From the NCBI GenBank assembly GCA_029945375.1, contig CM057067.1, positions 868,001-932,000 on the forward strand: a DNA stretch of 64,000 nucleotides, written 5' to 3'. Below the pieces are notes generated by a model. The model saw nothing but the letters and a program-made list of their open reading frames with translations, searched no databases and had not been told where the DNA came from. A program made the translations under genes and the position numbers. Shown piece by piece: positions 49,490 to 60,767 of this stretch (positions within the stretch are counted from its first letter, which is position 1; each line of letters starts with the position of its first letter). The stretch is from Agaricus subrufescens (lineage: Eukaryota > Basidiomycota > Agaricomycetes > Agaricales > Agaricaceae).

Positions 49490-49745
49490 TACCTCGATCC
49501 TCTCAACTTTCCGCCCTGCGTCACCTTCCTGCTCTTTGTTGTCCTCTCCTCACCTACTTGCATCCATCCGTTTTCTGATCCACTGCTTCTTAGTCTCGGT
49601 TAGTTCCGGAAATTGATCTGGCAACAGAGGAAGTGTCCTAGCTGATGCAAGTGAAGAAGCCGCCACTGAGATTGCGGAAATCATGGGAAGCAGCTACGTC
49701 AGGAAATTTGAGATTCCATTCGTCAGTATGTAGGACTTGAGCCCG
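49490..49745 (+). pseudogene. MCM4 5'-part fragment, third copy
   Basis: CTCTCAACTTTCCGCC near 49498, and GAGATTGCGGAAATCATGGG to GTCAGTATGTAGGACTTGAG near 49670-49740, match MCM4 exon 2 and the [19 protein letters not shown] region. An in-frame TAG replaces the Arg codon of NMRDLNP. Confidence 0.7.
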
Positions 49746-49959
49746 TCAGCTCTCTCTCTAGGCTCTCTCTTTTGCTCTCTGCTGATACCTTCAAGCGACA
49801 CCTGACACAGGGACTGGTGAGCTCCGGTCTCATTCTTGTTTTGTCTGTGATATGCACCGGCTGGTTATGTTTTTTGTTTTTTGAGACGTGGCTATAGTTG
49901 AACCGATACGCTTCGAAAATTCCAAGAGAAAGGTTGAACTCGCGACTACAGCCCGATCC

Positions 49960-50510
49960 CACCGGTACGATCAGGTACGTCAGCACCAAGCTAAGAATGG
50001 TTACACACTGTATAGGTCATACACAGAACAGGGATGCCGCCGAGGCAAAGTGACTGCCTCTCCTGCTCCTGCTCTACTGTGCGGAGAATTTCATTTCATT
50101 ACCATCTGAGGCTTGCAGTCATTCACTATAGCAACGTTCAACCTTGTATGTGGCACTGCTTGTACGCGAGGTTGATTGACTTTCAAGATGAGAATAAATA
50201 GTCTCCGAACACATTTTCGTTACTAGGACCCCCGCAATGCAAGGGGATTCCATCAGTGATCGGATAATGTGAGGAGAGTATAGGATAATGTGGTGAGTAA
50301 GGAAAGAGCTGCGATTGGGGTGGGTAACGCATTTGAGTCGCACCGTGCGTTCGATTTGTTCACCTGTGTGATTTACCTTACGCTAATGCTCCCTATCATA
50401 GGATTGCGGGGAGCGATAATTCAGAAAATAAGAAAAATCGGAGAACGCTGAGTGTGTGGGACCGATAGGAGATAAGAGTGTGGGGGTCAGTACGTAATTT
50501 TGGTTACGAT
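49960..50510. repeat. Segmental repeat upstream of paralogue E
   Basis: Homologous to 52955-53509 behind paralogue E. Shared runs include GGATGCCGCNGNGGCAAAG, GTGAGTAAGGAAAGAGCTG and GGGACCGATAGGAGATAAGA. The two copies bracket paralogue E, and the second is where the CACTA element inserted. Confidence 0.8.
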
Positions 50511-50853
50511 GTAAACACAAGCACACACACACACGATCTCCCTTTCGAGAGCGGACCACCACTCAATCTTAACTTTGCCTCGTTTGGGCAAGCTTGAGAG
50601 CAAGCAACAGTGCAGAGACCGGGCTTGACGCGTCTACTGGGAAAATCCCGGTGATGAAGCTCCATAGAATCCCCATAGGTTTCAAGTTCATGGATATAAC
50701 CCCCTCGCCACGATACATGGACAACCATCACTCTCCGGTCTCTCTGTTCTTTCCGTCTCTCTTTGTCGCTCTCTGTCTCCATCAATATCTCCTTCAGTCT
50801 TTCCGACCCCCACTGCCCTTCTTTCTTTCTTTTTCTTTCTGTCGCTTGTTTAA

Positions 50854-52630
50854 ATGATTAGCACCCTGACCAAGGAATTGAATTCTGTTGGAAAATCGTT
50901 TCTGAGTGACGAAATACTGTCAACTTTTACTCATATTATTGTTAGTCGGGTGAGTTCCGTTATACCGTGCAATCAAACTCTCGAGTAATTACTCCTTTGT
51001 CTTCAGTGGATTCACGGTATGTGTTTCATTTATTTCCAGTGCGAAAGGATATCAAATATCAAATTGGAATTTTTATGAAGGGGCCGCAGCGACCATTGTC
51101 GTAAGTAACCTTACCACCCATCACAAGATACGATCATGCATATACATATATGTAATACAGGTCTATGAGTGGTTAATCACTCTGGACATGGAGATCTCAT
51201 TGATCTGGCGTAATGACACAACTCGGGAACAAAAAGCATTCATGAAAGTGTTCTATCTTGTCAACCGATATGGTGTGGTTGCGGATGCGATTCTCAGTAC
51301 TTTACGTAGGTCAAGCACAACGTTTACCTATCTGACCGTTACAAAGCTGATCATTGATTTATATTCAAGATTCCTATGGCACAGATGTCGAGTCTTGTAA
51401 GACTAAGCTTCAAGTATTGGGAGGTACGTTCTTTTAATTCTTTCGTTCTTGAAAGGTCCACAAATAGTTCTTCTTTTCAATCGTAGCCACCACAATACTT
51501 GGTTCGTTTCTTTCTGAATGTAAGTTCTGACTTGGCAAAAAATTGCCTCTCACAACTTTCCCATCTCATCTTCTCCTCTGAATCTAGATATACTTGCTTT
51601 ACGTGTTTGCGTTGTATGGAAGATGAACAAGGTTGTGGTTTTCTGCCTTGCAACAGCTTTTATTAGTGGAACGACTTTTGCGTTGACAGATTTTTATTTG
51701 GTGCTACAACCCCTCAAATGTGTGTGCTTGTTTTTCCTCGTGTTTTGTGTTCTGTTCTCACTTTCTCTGTTTTTGTTTTGGTACCAGTTTTTACTATCTT
51801 GCCATTTGGAGGCTGTTTAGCTCATATCCAGGGATCAACGGTCTGGATAATATATATGGTGCTACTCATTTATGATACAGGTCTGTTTTTTTGTTGAAGT
51901 TTTACATTCTCTTCACTGACGCTGGACTCTCTTGTTCCTCCCTTTGTTAGTAATGGTTGCCTTGATGGCATATCCCACAATAAAGGAATGTAAGTCGGTA
52001 GAATAAAACTTTCACGCACCCTATTAAGGCTAACATTTTTAAAAAGATAAATACTCCCATGGGAAGACAGGACCAATGAGACGCATTTATGATGAGGGTA
52101 CAAAATTCTCTCTCCTTTTGAGTGAGCATACTATTGGTACATTTTACTTATTCATGGTGGTTTTTTTCAGGCATTATCTTCTATGTGTTCCTCGTCGGTA
52201 AGTGATTCAATTTTTTTTCAGTAAGACGAGGTGACTTAGTATAATTTACCGCCCAGTGGTTGATGTGATCTCCTTGATTTTACAACAAGCAGTGGTGTGA
52301 TATATCTTGCTCAAATCATTCCTCGTTTCTTCTCTGACTCATTTCATGCTCTTAACTTCTTTCTGTCCCACAAGCAGCGCGAGAACCCTTTCATCTTCCC
52401 AACGTAGGCGTTTCTTGCAACATGTCTCCCACCACGTAACCTTCAGTAATTTCTCCCATCTTTATAGTCCTGCGCGCCTTTTGCGATCAATATTGGCTGC
52501 CCGAACTATATTGCATATCCGTGAAGTTTCTTCTCGAGGAGTCCACGTGTACAGTGATACGGAGGCCGTGAGCGGCATTAGGTTTCATAGTATGCCAAGG
52601 GCTGAGTGGGATAGTCAAGCGGAGGCCTAG
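50854..52630 (+). CDS. DUF6533-type multi-pass membrane protein, paralogue E
   Basis: Fully traced: exons 50854-50949, 51007-51016, 51081-51100, 51161-51305, 51370-51423, 51487-51519, 51588-51719, 51788-51880, 51951-51989, 52047-52097, 52171-52197, 52257-52294, 52378-52403 and 52468-52630. All 13 introns are GT-AG with matching phase, and the product is 308 aa. Landmarks are VYEWLITLDMEISLIW, YLVNRYGVVADAILSTLR, LRVCVVWKMNKVVVFCLATA, ILPFGGCLAHIQGSTVW, VMVALMAYPTIKE, RRIYDEG and SPARLLRSILAARTILHIRE. The hydrophobic segments predict a multi-pass membrane protein of unknown function. Half the exons are under 45 nt. Confidence 0.85.
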
Positions 52631-53506
52631 GGCAGAACGAGTAACGTATACATCATTAACCCAGAGCAACCAACAATCTCATTAAGATGTCTATCATAGG
52701 TCATCCCCGCTACATTACATACGAGGAGCCAGCGTGCGGACAACAGTTTCATGTAAAAGGGCCGGGGTAAACGCGGGGTGAACGTGGGATGGCTGCTTAT
52801 GTGCTGGACAGAAACAAGGAACGATTGAGAATCTGTGCTAACGGGTACCCGTTTTTCTGGTAGCTCCACTTGAGGAGAGGCGATAATCCAGCAGTGTAGA
52901 GAGAAGTGATTGCAGTTCAACATGATGCGACCCTACCTGGTTGATAACTGAGTGACGATGCCGGTTCGGCCTTTGTGCAAAAGTGAGATCTGAGAGCACT
53001 ACAATGTCATACATAGGACAGGAATGCCGCAGGGGCAAAGCAGTTTTGTTTCCTGTTCCTGCTCCACTGCCTGGAGGATTGTTTCAATCTACCACTACCA
53101 TCTACCATCCTCGACTTGCATTCACTGACAACATTCAGCCTTGTATTTGGCACAGCCTGTACGTGAGGTTGATTGACTTTCAGGATGAAGATAGTCTCCG
53201 AACACTTACTCGTTACCAGAACTCCCACCATCTGAGAATATTCCATCCATGATCGGATACTGTGAGGAGGATATCAGATAATGTGGTGAGTAAGGAAAGA
53301 GCTGTGCATAAGTTTTGAGAGTGCCAGGAGGTTGGAGCGGTCAACACAATCGGGTCGCCTCGCGTATTCGGTTCGCTTCACCTACATGATTTGCTATTTG
53401 TCTCTATCATAGGATTTAGAAGAGTGGTAATTCGGAAAATAAGAGAAATTCGGAGAACGCTGAGTATGTGGGACCGATAGGAGATAAGATTGTAGTACGT
53501 AACTTT

Positions 53507-53509
53507 GGG
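53507..53509. repeat. CACTA target site duplication, left (GGG)
   Basis: GGG directly before the CACTGTGAG terminus; the partner is 63010-63012. Three-base duplications are the rule for CACTA elements. Confidence 0.85.
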
Positions 53510-53535
53510 CACTGTGAGCCCCGGGGCTAGGGAAA
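53510..53535 (+). repeat. CACTA left terminal inverted repeat
   Basis: Pairs with 62984-63009 over about 25 bp with three mismatches. Its inner part (GGGCTAGG, 53524-53531) also pairs with CCTAGCCC at 53538-53545, so the terminus can fold on itself. Confidence 0.9.
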
Positions 53536-54462
53536 ATCCTAGCCCTAGATCGGGGTTAGCGTAATCTCCTAAATTTGTTCGGGCCATACATAATACACAT
53601 TTTTTAGAAACGTCTTAAGCACGTTTTTTCCTGACAAAAAATGTCAGGAAAAGGCGTACATATGTTAAGGCTTAAATATACATGTATGTCCGGGTAGTTT
53701 TACCGGACTTAAACTTGAGAAAATCATACTTTTTTTATTTTAATAAACTAAAGAGACAAACGACGAAACGCGACCATCGAGTGGTCGCGTTTCGTCCGGG
53801 TGGTCGCTAGACGACCCTGACAGTCGACGCGAACGTCGACTGCCAGAATCTGAAGAAAAAAAACGGACAAAAAAAATCCGGCTCTCCCTCAAGAGCCGGA
53901 TGATAAGAAGACTCAAATGCGACCACAAAGTGGTCGCGTTTCGTTGGAGTCGTTCGCAAACGACTTCAATGGTCGACGCGAACGTCGACCATCGACGTGA
54001 GCGCGGGTGCTCAGCGTGACCGACGTCGCGCGAGATCCCGCGCTCGTTTGGCCCTCCCATCACCTCCCATCACCTCCCCCCCCTCTCCCAACCGGTGTCC
54101 CCTTCCCAAGATGTCGCGCTTTTCGTATTATTTCGCACCCAGGGGCATTCAAGAACATCATAGAGCCCCTAATCTTGTCCCTGGGTGGTTTGAGAGGAGG
54201 GATGCTCTTGAAGCTTTGAAGGGAGCATTGAGGAGCCACAGGGGGCTCCTCATGCGGATTCTGCGAGGGAGGAGAGTTGAATGGATGCTGATGTGAGTAT
54301 TTTATGTTTTTTAAACATGATTGAGCACTTACCTTTGATTAGGGGACGAAACCACAAGTCCAGGTGTGCAGGGGGAGAACCTGCACACTGGACTATAAGG
54401 GGGTTTTTCGGGGGACATGCAGAGGTTACTCTGCATGTCTACGACGGGAACATCGGTTCCCG
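53524..54462. other. Array of about 17 stem-loops in the CACTA left subterminal region
   Basis: Stems (bp; loop nt): 53524-53545 (8;6), 53621-53657 (16 with two T-G; 5), 53688-53708 (6-8), 53762-53796 (15 perfect;5), 53802-53816 (5;5), 53817-53846 (9 perfect, 12 with one mismatch; CGAA), 53876-53901 (10;6), 53915-53941 (12 with one T-G;3), 53943-53970 (7 plus T-G extension; CGCA), 53969-53992 (10; CGAA), 53999-54045 (9), 54136-54187 (9), 54230-54251 (8;6), 54304-54318 (6;3), 54358-54393 (14, one bulge;7), 54414-54439 (11 perfect; GTTA) and 54445-54462 (7;4). Most stems have unrelated sequences, so this is not one repeated motif. Role unknown: transposase or TnpA-like binding, a structured RNA, or cruciform DNA. 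Confidence 0.8.
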
Positions 54463-54898
54463 ATTGTTTTTGAACGGGGGGAGATGGTCCCGCCGCGGTC
54501 GCAGTCGCTCTGAGTTCCGGGCGCGGGCATGGTGAGTTCGAGTATGCAAAAGGTCTACCAATGCTGTAAGCAAATCTTTTTTTCTTGTTGTTGTGTTTTC
54601 TTGCTTTGAGTGTCGTATTTGTCTTGAATTTGATCTGTAAATTTTTTTGAAGTATATTGTACAATATTAAGGCTCGCGCGCACTCACATTTGATATAATT
54701 CTTGAGATTGCTGTCCTTTGATCTCGCCTCGTCTTCGTACCTTCACTATTAGCATATTAAAGCCTGGTTTTCTGAATGATCATAACGGTGAAGTGTGGAT
54801 CCATTATTATCAAATGAAATAAATAAAAAAAAGTCAGTCAAAAAAAACTATCTGAACTGTTAGTGTGCACAATCGAGAGGAGGGCACGGGGCGCATAC

Positions 54899-57800
54899 CT
54901 AATCGTCATCTCCTCTCGAAATACCTGTCCTATCAACAATACTCCACCGGCCTCTATCGTGGACTCGTCCGACTACACATTGCACCGTGTTCAAATCTAC
55001 TACTTGTACGGTTCCAGTTTTTTGATATGTATAGAAGCCGTTCTTTTGAGTGATTTTGACAGTTTGCACCACGGCATATATGACGGTCGTTGATGAATTG
55101 AGACCTAATGGGGGTATACTAGGTAAGTCAATCACGAGCACCCGCTTCAGTTGTCCAAAGAACGACCGCTTCACGTAGACCGGTTGGCGGTTTCGTTGGT
55201 GTGTGCACTTGTCAACCATCTGAACATACTATTTGGTTGGTTCAATATGGGAATCTCACGAAAGACTACAAAGCACTCACTTTAATGAAGGAAGCGTCGC
55301 GCGAGTCCTCACCTCTTCGTACCAAGTCACAACCTACAATCGTATCTCCCCCAAATAGAATATGAATCCTGGCGTAGTGAAGAACGGGCCCATCGAGGCT
55401 GATGAGCGTTTTGACAGTTAGTTTTGGTTTTTCAAATCGTGTTGCCAAAGCCGCAAAAATTTTGTCTCGGAGATACATAGGCACAGATTCGCGTCGTCGT
55501 GGTGGAGAGAGCTTGTAGGACGAATCTGATACGACGTGGTTTGGAGTCTACACATTAAGGAACATGACAACGTACATGAGTTGGATATCAGATCGTTCAC
55601 CGATAGTTCTGCTTTAGGGGCTGTGAAGCTTAGTTCCGAATAAAGGTTATACTTCAACCGCACTTGATCAAGCTGAGCCATTGCATTGACGAAGGCGGCG
55701 ATGGCTGAATAAGGGTGTCGTCGACTTCTGATGGAGGGTAGGAGGGTATTGCAGTGCCGTTCCATCGGGAAAGCCCAGTAAGTCCAGACTGGACCCGCAA
55801 CCCGAATACCCCATGCAATATGAAGAAGAGCATGAACTGTTAGGGGGCAGGCTGAGAGACGACGGGGCTGATATAAATAGTAAAACCTGAAATGAGTCGA
55901 GGTGACGTGAAATTAGAAATACACGAGATTAGGTATGTATACGGAAACTCACTTTTCATAGTCCTCTACCCAAGTGCGAAAGCCAGTGTCTATTATATCC
56001 AACATCTCGTCATCAATCTCAAGCTCCAAACAAATTTTGAGCAGCTCGACGAGCTTCAGGAAATGTTGATAGTATTTTTTTTGCCGAAACCTTTCATTCA
56101 ACAGAATAGGCGCAACGAAAAGAGTCCAGTTCGAATACATTTCTGCCGTCATCTGAGATTGTTGCAAAGCGATATTGGGAAGGGGCTTCCCAAAAGACGA
56201 TGGTATGGATGCTGTAGCGGCAGCTGTGCCAACTCCAATCTGTCTCCAGGACTCGGGCGGGATAACATAGCCTTGATTTTCGTGGTCAAGGTTTTTGAAG
56301 GAGGCGGTCCAGAATAAGATGAGGTTAGGAATGAGGTTTTCCCAGATGAGGTGCATAAAATCGAACGGAAAAGATTCGGGAAAGGATACAGAGGACAGCG
56401 AGCTGAGGATGGGTACGCCTTTGATGCCATATTGCTTGGCGAGCCGGTTGGAGGTGGCTTGATTATGAGCACCTTGTACCTCCTTTGCCTGAGCCATCAA
56501 TTCAGCATGCGACCGAAGAGGAAGTTGTGACGGGTCTAGCGAACAATCGGAGTCCGGAACTCCATTTCGTCGTAAAGGAACGTAATACGTGTTGGAAGTA
56601 TTGCCACGGACGCCCATTATTTTGCACACTCGACAAGGGCTAATTCCATTGGCCCCCTTCATGCGCATGAGGAGCGCCACGGCAGGGATATCGCCAAAAA
56701 TCAGGAGGAGGTAAGCATGGAGTAAGAAAAGCCTTTGGCTAACGGCGTCGAAAGTCCGGACTCCAACCTCAAGTTGAATGAGTTCTTGGACAAGGGGCCA
56801 AAGAAAGGAGTCCATATCCCAGGGCTTTTTAGGCCCCGGGACGGTTCCGACGTTGATACAGTATTTCTTTTGAAAACGTATCTTGGGTGGGAGATTGTAA
56901 TTGAAGAGGATAATCGGCCAACATGTCTTGTCTCGTCGTTTGAATGGCGCAAAGCCGTCAGTGGAAAGACCAAGTGCAATATCACGAGGGTCCGAGAAAA
57001 AGAAGAATGGTTGATCGTCGTTACTGGATGGGACAATTTTGTTCAATAATGACCGGTAGTGAGAGCCATCGAAAACGTCTGTCGTTTGTCCATCCTGATG
57101 CTCAAAGTTGGCCCGATAGCGCATTTTTTCAGCAAATTGGCGATTGGCGGACATCGCTCGTAAGCGGGGGATCAAGGGAAGATAATCAAAGGTTTTGCGT
57201 GCTTTATTTTGATCACTGAACCGTGGCTCCTTGCAATTGGGACATTCAGTGAGGCCTTCATAGGGTCCTGTGAAACAGACACAGCTGTTCACGCAACAGC
57301 TATATCGTTTTGGTCGAAAATCTGACAGGAGTTCAACACGGTTCTTTGTCTTCTTGAGCGTGTGATGGTAAGATTCCGGAAAGACAAACTGGAACTTGGT
57401 GAAGGTACTTTCAGTAAGATGTTCTTCGACCTTCAAAGCATACTGGCGGAGCAGGCTCAGGTCAGACTCATCCAAAGAGTTATCTGGAGCGATAATCAGT
57501 ATGATAAACGATCATCAGAGAGAGACGCGTACCAGTCGTCATCAACCTGCACGCTAAATCATCACTGATACGATCCCAAAAAGCGATTGAGGCAATATCC
57601 GTTCTGGAAAGATTGGCGTCGGGGTTATCTGCTTCACGATCCTCCTCATAATCATCATCATCGTCATCATCATCCCTGGGTCCTTCATCATCCCCGCTCA
57701 GGTTTTGATCCTCGTTTTCGCTCCTACGGTCACTATCGTCATTATCGTTAAAAAGGGGTTCGCCGTTGTCGTCCTCGTTCCGTGGCTGTTCCAAATCCTC

Positions 57801-58247
57801 CTCTTCCTCGTCCTCATCATCAGTGCCATCTCCGTCCTCTTGAACCCCTGGTACAACTTGAGTGGGGGGATTAGTCCAACGTTGTTCAATAACCAGCCTG
57901 GTTTTTTCTGCGACCTGTAACGACCGAGACGATGGGTTACTAGAATGTGATTGTGGTGGAGAATCTATGTTTTCAATTTGAAGCGGGCCGGGACTAGGGG
58001 CATCGTCCCGCCTATCCTCCCAATCTTCACTGCGGTCTTCAGGGGAGTTTGAGCGCTGATGCTTCTTCCCCGCAACGAGGCTATCATTTTGAAGGGGCGG
58101 ACAGTCATCCGGGGACTCCGCGGTCGTAGCCACAGCCCTTTTTGCCGCTAAGTGCGCTCGCCTCGTGGGATAGGAAACGTACTTGTTGCAGCCGCAAGTA
58201 CATATGCAGGCTGACTTGTTTTGTACTCCGAGTCGGCTGGAATCCAT
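54899..58247 (-). CDS. CACTA transposase (Tnp2 family)
   Basis: Five exons: 58247-57533, 57483-55953, 55886-55576, 55525-55281 and 55219-54899, with introns of 49, 66, 50 and 61 nt and all phases matching; 1,040 aa with no interruption. N-terminal Cys cluster (CICTCGC, residues 14-20), then a long acidic low-complexity region. A second Cys cluster (CCVNSCVC...CPNC, ~301-322) precedes the Tnp2 core: ALGLSTDGFAPFKRR (likely catalytic Asp ~414), GPKKPWDMDSFLWPL, FGDIPAVALLMRMKG and SPCRVCKI. The C-terminal part has RLSACPLTVHALLHIAWGIR, GPVWTYWAFPMERHC and VVDLNTVQCVVGRV. It would cut and rejoin the element at its CACTG ends. The start chosen is MDSSRLGVQ; an in-frame Met lies 10 codons upstream. 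Confidence 0.92.
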
Positions 58248-58924
58248 AGGAAGGGCTAACAGGAGGTAGACAGTCAAGGGAACAAAATGATGACAGACGG
58301 TCCCAATGCATAGGTAGCGTGTTCACACACGTGCACAATGGCAGTGCGTGGATTATTGAGAAGTAGGGTGGTTGGGGGAGACCACGACGTGGCATTAGGA
58401 GCAGGTAAACCATCGAAAGGCGAGAAAATCGGTATGCTGAACATTCAGAAGAGATAAATCTCAGCCTAGGTGCTCACATGCGATTCTAACGATAAAACTC
58501 ACCAAAGTGAAGTACACATTTGAGGGCCAAATCGAAGGGTGAAAATAGCCAGCGACCAACAAGTGGAGACAATCAGGATCAAACGCCACTACATGTACGG
58601 AGGGTGAGCGCATCCTACAAGGTAAAATTTGAGATTGAGACAACGATGTTCAATCTCAACAGAAGGCACAGGTGCTAGGGTTGTGAAAGATAGAGAGAAT
58701 ATAGTTGAGGGGGATTCAAAGCAGAATCCAGGTAGAGATAGATCGCCGCCAGAGGCAAGTACCACGAGTCGCAGAGGGGAAGGACTGCATCAAGTCAGCG
58801 TTGTGAGGTGATCGTGGACAAACAGAGTCAAATAAGACTCCCCCAAATGCATTAAGTTCGAAACGACTATACATCAGATACGCGTAGAACAAACAAGGCA
58901 AAACAACCGCCTTGTCTTCGTGCC

Positions 58925-59574
58925 TCACTCAACATTGTCCCCAGCAAACTTTATAACCACCTTCACGGAACAAGCATCGGTTGGTATATCTACTGCGAGA
59001 TGTTTGAGCGTCTGGTTGACATGTTAGATTATACAGAAATCTATGGTCAGTGCACAACTCACTCTCTGTTTCTTGTGAGGTATGTCACCACCGGCACTCG
59101 TTTCCTTTACCCCATTTTCAATGGGATCCGTACCTATGTCCCTTTTCCTTTTAGGTACAGCGATCTCTGGCTGGACCTCCTTGGCTTTGCCTTTGCGCTC
59201 TTTACGTCTCCTGATACGCGCCATCATCTCCCGACTATAGATTCCTCTCGAACCGGAAGGTTTATCTTTTTCAACCGTGACTGAAGGGGAGCCTGGAGGT
59301 GAACTGCTAATAACAATTACTGGAAACATGATTAGTCTAATCATATTGCAGAATGAATGAATTTTGACCTACTTTCTCTTTTTTTTGCATCTTTCGCTTC
59401 TCGGAGTGCGCGTTCTTTCCTCCAGGCTGCGCGCTCTTCCTTCCAGGCTTCCTCGTCCAGCTGGCTCTGGAACGGCGGAGTAGCACCAGAATAATCAAAG
59501 TAATGAATTGACGAAGAATCTGGCTCAGTGAAACAATCAAAACCACTTCCAGAAGCGGGAAATTGAGAGCTCAT
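58925..59574 (-). CDS. Accessory protein of the CACTA element (unknown)
   Basis: Three exons, 59574-59373, 59319-59063 and 59011-58925, are joined by introns of 53 nt (donor GTAGGT, GACTAAT branch site) and 50 nt (donor GTGAGT) with matching phase; 181 aa. The N-terminal part is aromatic/Ser-rich and followed by a charged, probably helical stretch (EEAWKEERAAWRKERALREA). A basic middle (MMARIRRRKERKGKAKE, PKRKRD) could bind nucleic acid or be a nuclear signal. The C-terminus reads LKHLAVDIPTDACSVKVV. No family recognised. The frame upstream of the chosen Met stays open to a TAA at 59680-59682, beyond which it is open again to about 59970, so the 5' end is uncertain. Confidence 0.6.
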
Positions 59575-59682
59575 AGTCGATGCTCGTTGTAGCGAAGGAT
59601 AGGAGATGATGGCTTTTCGATCATAGTCTTCAACCTTTATATGTGGTCCCTCGGCGATACTCGTAAGGCTTTCTCGCAATTA

Positions 59683-59970
59683 CTTCATCTCTTTGCCCAT
59701 CAATGACCATTGCCACTGGGTACGGAATTCCAGGCATCCCCGCCTATCCATCTGGAGTCGTTTCCGATGGACAAGACCCGTATCGGTACCAGCACTTAGG
59801 CCTTGCGTATTGATGGTTGTCATGAACAACTCTTCGCTTCTCTTGTATCGGCGGACCTTTGCAAACATCTGTCTCGTCATCTCCCGGCCTTTGTTCGGTT
59901 CATTCCTCACTTTTGGATCCGGAACTTGGATTATCGGTCGTCGGAGTTCAGGTTCGTCGCTGCAAATGCT
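59683..59970 (-). other. Open frame upstream of the accessory gene
   Basis: The same frame as exon 1 of the accessory gene continues upstream of the TAA at 59680-59682 with protein-like sequence: EPELRRPIIQVPDPKVRNEP, MFAKVRRYKRSEELFMTTIN, FRTQWQWSLMGKEMK. An acceptor-like TTTGCAG precedes it. I found no intron that removes the stop and keeps frame. It may be a separate gene end, an exon lost to mutation, or an alternative 5' part. Confidence 0.4.
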
Positions 59971-60189
59971 ACTACATTAATTCTTTTATACTAGTCAGAG
60001 AAATCGTTCAACAGGCCGCACTCCTACTTCTTCCAATTTGTACATAGTAGGTCGGTCCTCTTTTCTCGAACCATCCAAAGTAGGACATTCACTATCTCTA
60101 GTGTAATCACAAACCTATGCGGTTTCCAAACATTTGTTTTGTCCTTGCCCGATCTCTATTCGGACCGGACATGATCAATTATTCCTCAT

Positions 60190-60312
60190 GAAGTCGTCGG
60201 AGCTTAGGTCGTCGGTCATCGGTCGTCGGTTACTGGTCGTCGGTCATCGGTCGTTGGTTACTGGTCGTCGGTCGTCGGTCGTCGGTCGTCGGATATTGGT
60301 CGTCGGTCATTG
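60190..60312. repeat. GTCGGT minisatellite
   Basis: Tandem GGTCGTCGGTCATC / GGTCGTCGGTTACT units and pure GTCGGTC runs, about a dozen GGTCGTCGG-type words. Non-coding and inside the CACTA element. Confidence 0.75.
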
Positions 60313-60767
60313 GGTTACTGTCTTTTGTTATCCAATATCATAGGTTCGCAATTGTTACAAGGTTCCGCTACAAGCGCCGTTGCATTTTCTATACGAGTTG
60401 GATTGATGTTTAAAGCGCCTTGCCCTTCCCTCCTCCCCCAAGTTCGTTTTATAGGTCAGTCTCCCTTCCAGAGCCATTCAAAATGGAGCATCAACGTTGA
60501 ATTTATTTATTAATGTTTTAATCTTCAGATTGCGTGTTGAAAAGCTGTATAATATTCCGATCACGATTGAATCTGGTGTTTCGGCATGGCGGTGAACGGC
60601 TTCGGTTGGATGGTGCGTAATGTTTCAACCGCCCTCCAGGAGAATGAGCTGATTACCAGATTCGTTCCTAATTCTTTCTTGGCTACCGATTCAGATCGTC
60701 AACCGCTTCACATATTTAAAGGCTCATGTAGTCGATTAATGTGAGTACTTAGAGCAACTCTCTGCCA
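60313..60767. other. Upstream region of the CACTA plus-strand gene
   Basis: No gene seen. Short frames only, ending at the ATG at 60768. It likely holds the promoter and 5' UTR of the following gene. Confidence 0.35.

Noticed and set aside
54110..54296. Small plus-strand frame (MSRFSYYFAPRG...) within the stem-loop array
   Set aside because: Its sequence is largely made of hairpin arms, it has no splice partners or recognised motif, and it opens only after a CT-rich tract. It is possible but not supportable as a gene.
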